Origin: Chitinophaga pinensis
GTDB lineage: Bacteria; Bacteroidota; Bacteroidia; Chitinophagales; CAMDFR01
Reading direction: 5' to 3'
DNA: 64,000 nucleotides
Assembly (NCBI GenBank): GCA_945897725.1
Contig: CAMDFR010000008.1
Span: 46,055-110,054, forward strand
The translations under genes and the position numbers were made by a program. Below, one piece after another: positions 17,677-26,069 of this stretch. The notes beneath the pieces are model-generated. The model made no database searches, was not told the origin of the DNA, and saw only the letters and a list, made by a program, of their open reading frames with translations. The first letter of the stretch is position 1. Each line of letters begins with the position of its first letter.

Positions 17677-19509
17677 ATGTCCGTAATCAAATTCACCAAA
17701 GCCCAAAAACAAAGCCTCGCCTTCTTACTCCTTTTATCTGTGGCAAGCATAGAAACCTTTGCTAGTGCTGGCGGCGGTGGTGGCGGCCATAGTGGTGGTG
17801 GAAGTAGCGGCGGAGGTGGCGGTGGAGATGGTGCCGGCGTGATCATCTATCTTTTGTTTCGATTGATTTTTGCATTACCCTTTCCACTGAATGTGATTGT
17901 GATTGTTGCGATTGTAGTGGCTTTATATTTTTATGCAAAAAACAAGGGAAACGCTTCATCCTTCAATAATATTCCAACGAAAAACTATAACAAATCTTCT
18001 TCCAATTATTTTGCACCACTCAGCTCTCCTATTGATAATGCATTCCTAGACAAAAATCCTGGATTTGATGAGTTTGCTTTTAAAGACAAAGTCAAAATTG
18101 CTTTTCTTGCCATTCAAGAAGCATGGATGAAAAAAGATATTAGCACAGTGCGCAAATGGATTAGTGACGGGGTGTATCAGCGTTTTACCACACAATTTGT
18201 GATGATGAATTTGCTAGATCAAGTGAATACCATGGAGCATATAATGGTACAAAGAGTCAGCATCGATAAGACAGAAAATGATGGCCCCTACTCTATCGTG
18301 CATGTGGCTATTCAGTTTACCATGAACGACTCTTTTGTGAGTGCAAAATACCCCAACTTGAATGATGGCGGACCATATGAAGGTATCGAGTATTGGACCT
18401 TCATCAAGAAAAATGGCATTGAAGTTAAAGATTTGTATAGCACAAATAACTGTCCGAAGTGTGGTGGCGAACTTAAAGACATCGCTGGAGAGACCGCCAA
18501 ATGCGGTTACTGTGGTACCATCACCTCATTAGGAGATTATGATTGGATCTTATCAGAAATCTCTCAACCCGATGATTATGTAAGTCTTTCTAAAGATTTT
18601 GAAGCAGAAGGGAAAAATACAAATAAAATTAGAGCACAATTGCCATGGTTGAAAAATGATGCCGTACAATGGCTAGAAGACAAGGCCAGCAATGCTTATA
18701 TGCAAGTGATGACGGCTACCGTCAAAAAAGACCCAAGCATTATTCGTCGTTTTTGTGGGGATGAGATGTATGAGCATTTCGCTGCTAAAAAAGAAGATGC
18801 TTATATCTTCAATCGATTGTATTTAAATGCGGTGCAATTGAATAATGCTTATCAAAAAGATGGTAAAGATTATCTCGTTTTCTTTATTAAAAAATCTTTT
18901 CAAAAGGTTAGAACCACTGTCAATCAAGCCATCCTATTGAATCAGAGTGTACAGACAGGCAACGAAGTCATGATCATGTGTAGAGACACCACATTCGAAA
19001 AAGCCAATGGCGAATTGTATGCTCACTCCTGCCCTTCTTGCTCGGCACCTGTGGCTGACACTACTGAAATCAAATGTGGATTCTGTGGTTCCATACTCAA
19101 TAGCACCAAATATGAATGGATTGTAGTTAAAATTACCACACCAGAGCTGTATCAAGCTGGCAATACAGGAGCGACCATGGTGACCAAAGCGACGATAGCG
19201 CAAGCAGATGCATCTCTTGCCGAACGTGATTATATCCTCAACAACATGATGATTATCTGGGCTGCTGATGGTCAATTCCAAGATAAAGAGCAAGTGATGG
19301 CATTGTCACTCGCCCGCGAATTAGGATTTGATGTTGATCGCATCAGAGGTATTTTTGATATGGCGCGTATGAAACAACTGCCACTGCGTATGCCTACTGA
19401 CCCACAAGTGAAAGCAAAAGTGATGGCACGCATGACAGCAGCAGCTATGGCTGACGGTAGTATTTCTGAAGTAGAGCAAGCCGTACTCGACCAAGCAGAA
19501 GCTATGTAG
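17677..19509 (+). CDS. Double Tim44-like/zinc-ribbon protein with C-terminal TerB domain
   Basis: A 610-aa protein with unusual architecture. A signal-like helix (about 12-30) is followed by a Gly/Ser run (31-54) and one or two membrane helices (about 55-86). A Tim44-like domain (about 115-250) ends in a zinc ribbon (CPKC 259-262, CGYC 276-279). A second Tim44-like domain (about 320-440) ends in a second ribbon (CPSC 452-455, CGFC 477-480). A TerB-like helical domain follows (about 515-610, IIWAADGQFQDKE and MADGSISEVE). Tim44-like folds bind membranes or peptides; TerB is linked to tellurite resistance and membrane stress complexes. The function of the combination is not established. It has its own promoter. 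Confidence 0.85.
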   Translation: MSVIKFTKAQKQSLAFLLLLSVASIETFASAGGGGGGHSGGGSSGGGGGGDGAGVIIYLLFRLIFALPFPLNVIVIVAIVVALYFYAKNKGNASSFNNIPTKNYNKSSSNYFAPLSSPIDNAFLDKNPGFDEFAFKDKVKIAFLAIQEAWMKKDISTVRKWISDGVYQRFTTQFVMMNLLDQVNTMEHIMVQRVSIDKTENDGPYSIVHVAIQFTMNDSFVSAKYPNLNDGGPYEGIEYWTFIKKNGIEVKDLYSTNNCPKCGGELKDIAGETAKCGYCGTITSLGDYDWILSEISQPDDYVSLSKDFEAEGKNTNKIRAQLPWLKNDAVQWLEDKASNAYMQVMTATVKKDPSIIRRFCGDEMYEHFAAKKEDAYIFNRLYLNAVQLNNAYQKDGKDYLVFFIKKSFQKVRTTVNQAILLNQSVQTGNEVMIMCRDTTFEKANGELYAHSCPSCSAPVADTTEIKCGFCGSILNSTKYEWIVVKITTPELYQAGNTGATMVTKATIAQADASLAERDYILNNMMIIWAADGQFQDKEQVMALSLARELGFDVDRIRGIFDMARMKQLPLRMPTDPQVKAKVMARMTAAAMADGSISEVEQAVLDQAEAM

Positions 19510-19672
19510 AATAAGCATTTTGGGTGGTATTCTCACTCAAAAGACAAAGAGTCATAACCCTGCTTTGTTTCTCTAAGATTATGATATTCCAATCAAAATT
19601 GATAGTGCGATGTAGGGTTATTGGCCGACCATTTTTAGCATTGAATAGCAAAACAAAAAATATTTGATCGAC

Positions 19673-20125
19673 TTAAGCATGTAATTTCATATAAGTATGC
19701 ACCTCTGCAATGGCATAGACAGTATTATGACGATTGACACAATTGATGTGATGAATTTGCACATGTTTTCCCTTTTCCTTCATGGTATCTATAGCCGTTT
19801 GTAGTTCATCTTCTGTAATCACATAATCAAAATAGGCAAGGTTATTAATAGGTTTGATAAACTTCACTGATACCGACTTGGTCCAAACACTAATATTGAT
19901 GCCTCTTTGCATCGTTGCCAATTTATACATCAATGGTAAAAAGGGATCAGCAGCACTAGCAATGCTACCACCAAAAACAGAAAAAGCACCATTGATATTG
20001 AGCGGTTGACGAATCAAGTAGACTCGTAACTTCGTGTAATTGTCTGTCCAACGTCCCATCCATATGCCATTGAGCAAGAACATGGGATAGAGTCTGATAA
20101 GAAGAGAAAAAATAAGTGCTTTCAC
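19673..20125 (-). CDS. DUF4442 hotdog-fold protein
   Basis: A 150-aa protein opening with GTG at 20125. The pattern (LYPMFLLNGIWMGRW, then NINGAFSVFGGSIASAADPF) is that of DUF4442, a hotdog-fold family related to acyl-CoA thioesterases. It is probably cytoplasmic or membrane-associated; the substrate is unknown. A TAnnTTTG box ends only 4 bp before the GTG, so the transcript may be leaderless. The frame allows no better start nearby. Confidence 0.85.
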   Translation of the reverse strand: MKALIFSLLIRLYPMFLLNGIWMGRWTDNYTKLRVYLIRQPLNINGAFSVFGGSIASAADPFLPLMYKLATMQRGINISVWTKSVSVKFIKPINNLAYFDYVITEDELQTAIDTMKEKGKHVQIHHINCVNRHNTVYAIAEVHTYMKLHA

Positions 20126-20129
20126 AAGG

Positions 20130-20137
20130 CAAAACTA
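20130..20137 (-). promoter_or_regulatory. -7 box 4 bp before the DUF4442 start
   Basis: On the minus strand TAGTTTTG matches TAnnTTTG. It ends at 20130 and the GTG start is at 20125, so transcription would begin at or very near the start codon. Confidence 0.4.
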
Positions 20138-20207
20138 GCTAATAAATGAGGAGAAAAGGCAATGAATGTAAGGACAATTCGATGGCATCGAACAAACATT
20201 CTGACAA

Positions 20208-20480
20208 TTATTTACCTTCGATATGATCACAACTTTGTTGTGTTCCCACACGAAATTTAACAGGTACTATACTTATTTTTTGCAATTGAATTTCTTGTTT
20301 ACAGAAGAAACCCAGCGTTTGCATATATTGATTAGGGAGTACCGATTGTATTGGTTTTATAGGCATTTGAAGCAAATCTACTTTGTTAACGACGATGGGC
20401 TTAGCATTCGTAGATTGGACAGTTTGTGCTGAGAGTTGCATGACAAACAGCGTTAAAGAAAGCATCAAAAGATATCTCAT
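20208..20480 (-). CDS. Small secreted hypothetical protein
   Basis: A 90-aa protein with a good signal peptide (LMLSLTLFVMQLSAQ, cut after SAQ). The mature part is about 70 residues with two cysteines (in GFFCKQE and QSCDHIEG) that could form a disulfide. No family is recognised. It begins 9 bp after the NYN gene on the same strand, so it is probably co-transcribed. A coding call rests on the signal peptide and position only. Confidence 0.6.
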   Translation of the reverse strand: MRYLLMLSLTLFVMQLSAQTVQSTNAKPIVVNKVDLLQMPIKPIQSVLPNQYMQTLGFFCKQEIQLQKISIVPVKFRVGTQQSCDHIEGK

Positions 20481-20489
20481 GAGATGGGA

Positions 20490-21245
20490 TTATTTTATTC
20501 GAACATAGAAATTAAAGCCAGTGCTTTTTTCAGTTTGACGAGATTCCACTTCCAATTCTTTGATGGTTTTGATTAAGTCTATCAATTTTTTATGACCATA
20601 ATTACGTGGATCAAAGTCTGGTTGTTTTTTCAAAATAAGACTTCCTAAAACGCCTAAAAACACCCAGCCATCTTCCTCTGCCATATCGTTGATACTGTCA
20701 GAGATGAGCTTTACCAATGCTTTGTGTTTAGACACGATAGGATCTTCTTTCTTTTTTGGAGCTGCTTTTGAATTGCTTTTAGGACTACTTGGTTCTTTAA
20801 TTTCTTTCTTTAAAATTTCTATATAAATAAATTTATTGCAAGATGCGATAAAAGGCGATGGTGTTTTTTTCTCACCGATTCCGAATACCTTCATACCCGC
20901 TTCTCTCAATCGAGTAGCTAGTCGAGTAAAATCACTATCGCTAGAAACGATACAGAAGCCATCGACACCTCCTGTATAAAGAATATCCATCGCATCGATA
21001 ATCAAGGCAGAATCGGATGAATTCTTACCAGTGGTATAGCTATATTGTTGAATAGGTGTAATCGCATTTTCTAGCAATACAGTTTTCCAGCCAGATAAGG
21101 TTGGCTTGGTCCAATCGCCATAAATTCTTTTGAAGGTGGGGGTTCCGTATTTTGCAATTTCTTCTAACATCCCTTTGATATTAGAATAGGGCACGTTATC
21201 GGCATCGATTAAAACGGCCAGTTTAAGTTCTCTTATTAATTCCAT
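20490..21245 (-). CDS. NYN domain protein with C-terminal OST-HTH/LOTUS domain
   Basis: A 251-aa protein. Residues 8-150 form a NYN (PIN-like) nuclease domain with acidic motif LIDADNVP and the second acidic cluster SSDSDFTRLA, expected to bind divalent metal and cut RNA. A Lys/Pro/Ser-rich linker (about 150-172) leads to a winged-helix OST-HTH/LOTUS domain (about 175-251: HKALVKLISDSI, KKQPDFDPRNYGHKKLIDLI). This LabA/YbaK-like arrangement suggests an RNA-binding ribonuclease; targets are unknown. It is followed by the small secreted-protein gene. Confidence 0.92.
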   Translation of the reverse strand: MELIRELKLAVLIDADNVPYSNIKGMLEEIAKYGTPTFKRIYGDWTKPTLSGWKTVLLENAITPIQQYSYTTGKNSSDSALIIDAMDILYTGGVDGFCIVSSDSDFTRLATRLREAGMKVFGIGEKKTPSPFIASCNKFIYIEILKKEIKEPSSPKSNSKAAPKKKEDPIVSKHKALVKLISDSINDMAEEDGWVFLGVLGSLILKKQPDFDPRNYGHKKLIDLIKTIKELEVESRQTEKSTGFNFYVRIK

Positions 21246-21616
21246 TGATTTTTTTTGTTCGATCCATCATTGGACCATTTTGTAAATATGCTCATGTTGT
21301 ACAAGCTAACAAATTTACATCAATAATGCTATATCTTCATCATTTACTGTTGATTTTAAGTATTATTAGTTTTTGTATTCAATGAACATTCTTGTGCTGT
21401 AGAAGTAATCTCCCTTAAAAGTGTTACCACCTCAATGTTTCTATTTGGAACTAAAAAAAAATACTTCTCACAAAAACTAGCTAGCTAGGATGATGTTCGG
21501 GCAGGGATTGCAGCGCTATCCTTTTTTTTAAGAAGCTATGCATTTTGAATGATTATACAAAAAAAGATAGAAGCGAAAAGCCCGTAGCCCGCCAAATAAA
21601 AAGACAATTGAAGCCT
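21246..21616. other. 371-bp gene-free stretch holding repeat R1
   Basis: This lies between the pfkA stop and the NYN start, both on the minus strand. The right part is repeat R1 (21498-21593). The left part (21246-21490) is AT-rich and should hold the NYN promoter; no clear TAnnTTTG box was identified, and no ORF or RNA gene is seen. Confidence 0.5.
21498..21593 (+). repeat. Dispersed structured repeat R1 (long form)
   Basis: The left arm CGGGCAGGGATTGCAGCGCT runs into ATCC and a T-run. The right arm is an A-run, GATAG, AAGCG, AAAAGCCCG, then GCCCG. The arms pair imperfectly (CGGGC/GCCCG, CTATC/GATAG, T-run/A-run). The left arm is almost identical to that of R6 (47911-47988). It lies 24 bp downstream of the pfkA stop. 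Confidence 0.75.
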
Positions 21617-22600
21617 TTACATAGCCAATAATTTCGCGAGGCTCAACATTTCTTTGCTAATGCTATTGTGTTGTAATTTGATGGCTTTCTCGAAAGGGGT
21701 ATGGCTTATCTTCCCATTAATTTCACCAATGGCGATATTCGATTCCCCTTTCAACAAGGCTTCTACGGCACCAGCACCCAATTTGGAAGCCAGCACTCTA
21801 TCGCGACAAGAAGGGTTTCCACCTCGTTGAATATGCCCCAAAATAGACACACGCGTTTCGAGGTCTGCATATTTTTCTTTAAACATCTCTGCCACTTTAA
21901 AAGCACCACCACTTTCATCGCCTTCAGCGATAATGATGATAGAAAAAAGTTTATTATCCCTTTCGTTTTTTTCGAATCGCTCCACAAAATTTTGATAATC
22001 ACCTTTTATCTCTGGGATAAATATAGCCTCTGCCCCACTTGCAATGCCGCTGTTTAATGCGATAAAACCAGCATCTCGGCCCATGACTTCAATAAAGAAC
22101 ATGCGATTATGCGAGGAGGCTGTATCTCTAATTTTATCGACTGCTTCTATGACGGTATTCAAAGCTGTATCGTAGCCAATGGTAAAATCGGTGCCAAACA
22201 AATCATTGTCAATAGTGCCTGGCGTGCCTACCACCTTGATGCCATGTTCTTGATTTAAAATCTGTGCACCCGTGTAAGAGCCGTTTCCACCGCATACCAC
22301 CATCGCATCAATGCCTCTTTTTTGTAGATTTTCGAAAGCTATTTTTCGATAAGCGGCATCCATAAAACGTTTACTGCGGGCTGTTTTGAGGATGGTTCCA
22401 CCCCGTTGAATAATATTGCTGACACTGCTCAGATCCATGGCTTCTATCTCATCATCAATCAAACCATCGAAGCCACGTTTGATGCCAAAGACTTCTACAT
22501 CATGATAAATGCCACTTCGCACCACTGCTCTGATATTCGCATTCATACCTGGTGAATCGCCACCAGAGGTCATCATTGCAATCTTTTGTATCTTTTTCAT
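21617..22600 (-). CDS. pfkA: ATP-dependent 6-phosphofructokinase
   Basis: A 327-aa enzyme of normal length that phosphorylates fructose 6-phosphate to fructose 1,6-bisphosphate, the committed glycolytic step. Motifs: SGGDSPGMN for the nucleotide site, PGTIDND (catalytic Asp131), VMGRDAG for fructose 6-phosphate, and LGHIQRGG. The glycine after the variable position in GGNGS points to ATP rather than pyrophosphate as donor. That variable position is Asn106, where the common form has Asp (a magnesium ligand in E. coli PfkA). A -7 box lies 17 bp upstream, and repeat R1 lies just behind the stop. Confidence 0.95.
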   Translation of the reverse strand: MKKIQKIAMMTSGGDSPGMNANIRAVVRSGIYHDVEVFGIKRGFDGLIDDEIEAMDLSSVSNIIQRGGTILKTARSKRFMDAAYRKIAFENLQKRGIDAMVVCGGNGSYTGAQILNQEHGIKVVGTPGTIDNDLFGTDFTIGYDTALNTVIEAVDKIRDTASSHNRMFFIEVMGRDAGFIALNSGIASGAEAIFIPEIKGDYQNFVERFEKNERDNKLFSIIIIAEGDESGGAFKVAEMFKEKYADLETRVSILGHIQRGGNPSCRDRVLASKLGAGAVEALLKGESNIAIGEINGKISHTPFEKAIKLQHNSISKEMLSLAKLLAM

Positions 22601-22617
22601 TTTGTTATTTATCTAAG

Positions 22618-22625
22618 CAAAGTTA
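22618..22625 (-). promoter_or_regulatory. -7 box of pfkA
   Basis: On the minus strand TAACTTTG matches TAnnTTTG, 17 bp before the pfkA ATG. No -33 TTG at the usual distance. Confidence 0.5.
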
Positions 22626-22703
22626 AACATCCTCCTCGTTTTTTTTAATAATAAAATAGGCTGAATGGAAGGCTAGATTGAAGAGGTAGCGCCTATCGTT
22701 TGA

Positions 22704-22734
22704 TTGTCATATTCTTTAAAAACACTTATCTTTG
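22704..22734 (+). promoter_or_regulatory. Promoter of the Wzi-like gene
   Basis: TTG at 22704-22706, 20-bp spacer, TATCTTTG at 22727-22734. Transcription should start near 22740, which rules out the in-frame TTG 22732 and ATG 22735 as starts and points to ATG 22765. Confidence 0.6.
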
Positions 22735-22764
22735 ATGATTAGAAAAAATGGAGTCTATATTAGT

Positions 22765-24465
22765 ATGCAACAAATTTTAAAAGTCATCTTTTTTGTCCTT
22801 CTCTCTTCGTCTGCGATGGCACAATCTACCTATGTGCCTTTGGGAAATCCCACTTATGAATATATAGACCGTTTTGATATTAAGTATGGTAAATTACTGC
22901 CTGCGCCTTTTACCTCATCGAGACCATTTAGCAGGGCACAAGTAGCAGCTTTTGTGGAAACCTTATCATCCTCCAATATCAAACTAAGCAAATCGGATGC
23001 AAGGAATTTGAAGTATATGGTGGATGATAATTCAGAATGGTACGATAGTCTGAAAAGCACGAGCAGAAAACCATTCTTACGTTATTTTTACAAAGAGCCA
23101 GCGACATTCTATGGAGTAAGAACCAAGAATGACGAGTTCATTCTGAAGATTAATCCAATTTTAAATCTCGGTCTGGGCGCTGAAGTAGACGATCGACTTA
23201 TCCTAAATAATGGCAGAGGCCTTGAATTTAGGGCTTCTATCATGAAAAAGATTAGTGTATCTTTTTCGTTGGTATCCAATCAACAATTATGGCCAACCTA
23301 TGTTGATGATAGAATTTTACGAAATAATTTCCAAGCCATACCTGGCTTAGGTTACTTTAAATACGACAATACAAGCCCCTCGCGTATTTTCAAGCAAGTA
23401 AGCTATGATTATTATGACTATAGAGGATCGATCAACTTTTCTATATTGAAACATATTGATGTGCAATTTGGTCATGATAAAAACTTTATTGGAAACGGTT
23501 ATCGGTCATTGTTTCTATCAGATAATTCAGCGCCTTATTTGTTCTTAAAATTGAATACAAGAATTTGGCGCATCAACTATCAGAACATCTTTGCAGAGAT
23601 GCAAGGACAATATAAAAGAGGCGGAGATCGCCTGTTGGATAAGAAGTTTGCTGCCTTTCACCACTTAAGCGTGAATGTCGCCAAATGGTTAGATATAGGA
23701 TTTTTTGAAGGCGTGATCATGAATCGAAAAAAACAATTTGATATCCAATATTTAAATCCAATCATCTTTTATCGTTCTATTGAACAAAGCATTGGCTCTC
23801 CGGATAATTCATTGATAGGTGCCGATATAAAGGTGAATTTTGCTCGACATGGTCAGATCTACGGTCAATTTCTCTTGGACGAGTTTAACTTTTCGCAGTT
23901 CAAGAAAAAGTGGTGGGGCAATAAGTATGGATTTCAGTTGGGCGCTAAATATATTGATGTGGGAGGTTTAAAAAACCTAGATCTTCAGATGGAGTTCAAT
24001 ATGGTGCGACCATATACCTACACTCATTTGAGCAATAGTACCGTAGTGATGGCTAATTATACTCATTACAATCAAGCATTGGCACATCCATTGGGTGCTA
24101 ACTTTAGAGAGTTGATTGCGATTGTTAAATACCAGCCCATTAAAAATCTAGAATTGAAGCTCAAATATATTTATGCCAACACTGGAGCGGATAGCAGCGG
24201 CAGCAATTGGGGATCCAATATCTTTTTACCTGCTTCTGAAAAATATGTAGAAACAACCTTTGGAAACCTTACCACGCAAGGGGTAAAACAAAACATAACG
24301 ATTATTCATCTTATCGCGAGTTATCAACTACGCCATAACTTGTTTTTTGATTTTCAATATTCTGTTCGAAACTTAAAAAGTGATATCAAAGAAAATAGTA
24401 AGTCCTTAAGCTATGTACTTTGTGGTCTTAGAATCAATATACCGCACCGAACCTTTGATTTTTAG
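22765..24465 (+). CDS. Capsule assembly Wzi-like outer-membrane protein
   Basis: A 566-aa protein from ATG 22765. The frame is open to 22732, but the promoter box overlaps those codons, and the signal peptide (MQQILKVIFFVLLSSSAMAQ) starts at 22765. The mature protein resembles Bacteroidota Wzi/CapA-like barrels: an N-terminal region with YIDRFDIKYG and PFSRAQVAAF, then amphipathic strands, with a GHDKNFIGNGYRSLFL segment typical of the family. Wzi of E. coli is a lectin barrel holding capsule on the cell. No other capsule genes are near. The stop interleaves with that of the convergent next gene. Confidence 0.85.
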   Translation: MQQILKVIFFVLLSSSAMAQSTYVPLGNPTYEYIDRFDIKYGKLLPAPFTSSRPFSRAQVAAFVETLSSSNIKLSKSDARNLKYMVDDNSEWYDSLKSTSRKPFLRYFYKEPATFYGVRTKNDEFILKINPILNLGLGAEVDDRLILNNGRGLEFRASIMKKISVSFSLVSNQQLWPTYVDDRILRNNFQAIPGLGYFKYDNTSPSRIFKQVSYDYYDYRGSINFSILKHIDVQFGHDKNFIGNGYRSLFLSDNSAPYLFLKLNTRIWRINYQNIFAEMQGQYKRGGDRLLDKKFAAFHHLSVNVAKWLDIGFFEGVIMNRKKQFDIQYLNPIIFYRSIEQSIGSPDNSLIGADIKVNFARHGQIYGQFLLDEFNFSQFKKKWWGNKYGFQLGAKYIDVGGLKNLDLQMEFNMVRPYTYTHLSNSTVVMANYTHYNQALAHPLGANFRELIAIVKYQPIKNLELKLKYIYANTGADSSGSNWGSNIFLPASEKYVETTFGNLTTQGVKQNITIIHLIASYQLRHNLFFDFQYSVRNLKSDIKENSKSLSYVLCGLRINIPHRTFDF

Positions 24466-25865
24466 GTCGTTTGGCCTTGAAGGCTAAGAATACAATCATC
24501 TATCCATGAAGAGATAGAAAACTTATGTTGTATTTTAGTGTAGTTGATCAGCTCTTCATTTTGTGTTAAGCTTGCTTTTAGCTCGACAAAATAATCCTTC
24601 ATCTTTTCGTCATCCACAATTTCTTTGTGCGTCTTCATGAAAAATTGCACGAGGACATATTCATTGAACTTAGGATCGCAATATTCTGGATGATATTTGA
24701 TGTAGGACTTACACTTAGAAAGCAAGAGGGTGGATAAACCGAGGTGATAACAACAAACAATCTCCATGATTTTCAGGGTATTAATGACATCATCTCTAAA
24801 CCCAGCTTTAGATAATTTTAAGGAATCATTAATCATATCCATGGTGCGATCATATTTTTGATTATGAAAGCAAACAAAAGCATACTCCGCATAGATAGCA
24901 AATCTGGTAGCGACATCTATTTTGTCATTAAACTTTTTTAAGACAAAGTTGACAGCTGTTTCAAAATAAAACAAACCTTCTTGGTATTTGTGCATGGTAA
25001 GATAATAGCTAGATTTTAGCTTGATCTTATTCAACAAATGCTTCATTCTGATAGTGCTATTTTTAATCAGATTGACGTCAATTTGATCGAAATAAAAGAG
25101 GAATTTTTCTTCTTGATTGAGTGATAAAATCATGTAGCATAGGTTAAACAACTCAATATAGAAATCATCCATCGAAAAGATATTCATATGCTGTTTGGTA
25201 AACGCCACCATCTTTTCATTAGATGCCAAGGCATTTATGGGATCGTTTTTAAAAAGCAGGTATAAGTATCTTATTTTATAAATCAAGTGCTTTACGGTAA
25301 CGGGATACTGCTCTGGAATATCCATCTCTACATGTTCTCGTACCTCTTTCTCGAGATATAACTCAATTTCTTGATTAAGGATGATGCCGTTTCTGTTGTA
25401 ATATTCTCTAAGGGTAAGATTGATTTGAAGATACTTGGCAAGCAATACGATATTTTCGATACATTTTTGCTTATTACTGGCACAAGATTCTATGATACCG
25501 ATGACCACTTTGTCTTTAAACTGCAGTGCTATGTTCATCTCAAGTTGATACATCAAATACAACATCTGGAAGTCCTCGAGGACAATTGCGTTGTCGATGG
25601 CCTTTCTCAAACGTTTGTTTGCCATAACCTCCAAGCCCTTAGAAAACAATACCACTGCCTCATAATACCACTGAATATGAACTTTTTCTTCGATGAGGTA
25701 AGTACTAGTCAGCGATTCAACAATATGCTCTTGAAAAAAATGTCTGCGCAAAGCTTCTGCTTGCTTATCAGTAAATTTTTCGCCTTCAAACTTTTTAATT
25801 TCTTTCGCGAATTTCTTCTTTTCTATTTCTGTTAAGCTAGCAATCAGTAATTGTAAATTATCCAT
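24462..25865 (-). CDS. Unknown helical-repeat protein
   Basis: A 467-aa protein not recognised as any named family. There is no signal peptide or membrane segment, so it should be cytoplasmic. It is almost entirely helical, rich in Leu, Lys, Tyr and Ile, and from about residue 60 the helical pairs look TPR-like (LFYFETAVNFVLKKF, YAEYAFVCFHNQKYDRTMDM). The N-terminus MDNLQLLIASLTEIEKKKF resembles that of other Bacteroidota proteins of similar size. It may be a scaffold. It has its own -7 box and converges on the Wzi gene, the stop codons overlapping by 4 bp. Confidence 0.75.
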   Translation of the reverse strand: MDNLQLLIASLTEIEKKKFAKEIKKFEGEKFTDKQAEALRRHFFQEHIVESLTSTYLIEEKVHIQWYYEAVVLFSKGLEVMANKRLRKAIDNAIVLEDFQMLYLMYQLEMNIALQFKDKVVIGIIESCASNKQKCIENIVLLAKYLQINLTLREYYNRNGIILNQEIELYLEKEVREHVEMDIPEQYPVTVKHLIYKIRYLYLLFKNDPINALASNEKMVAFTKQHMNIFSMDDFYIELFNLCYMILSLNQEEKFLFYFDQIDVNLIKNSTIRMKHLLNKIKLKSSYYLTMHKYQEGLFYFETAVNFVLKKFNDKIDVATRFAIYAEYAFVCFHNQKYDRTMDMINDSLKLSKAGFRDDVINTLKIMEIVCCYHLGLSTLLLSKCKSYIKYHPEYCDPKFNEYVLVQFFMKTHKEIVDDEKMKDYFVELKASLTQNEELINYTKIQHKFSISSWIDDCILSLQGQTT

Positions 25866-25930
25866 TTAATGTTTCGTTGCTGTGAAATAAAATATTGATG
25901 AATCCATTGTTTCCTAATGCGTATCCGATT

Positions 25931-25938
25931 CAAATTTA
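25931..25938 (-). promoter_or_regulatory. -7 box of the unknown helical protein gene
   Basis: On the minus strand TAAATTTG matches TAnnTTTG, about 65 bp before the ATG at 25865. No clear -33 element. Confidence 0.4.
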
Positions 25939-26069
25939 GTAATAAAATTGTGTATTAGAAAGGATTGAACAAAAGAGAGAACATCCTTTTCGGCTGCAAG
26001 AAGCATGGAAATATGCATTAGCTGTAAAGCGCCATCAGATTTGTCTAAGCTGTTTTACAAGGATAGTAA

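Noticed and set aside
17661..17846. Proline-rich minus-strand ORF
   Set aside because: It is the complement of the Gly-rich stretch of the Tim44/TerB gene.
25957..26030. Possible decayed copy of the R repeat (GGATTGAAC ... CATCCTTTTCGGC)
   Set aside because: Only scattered pieces match, and the AAAGCCCG arm is absent. Too weak to count.
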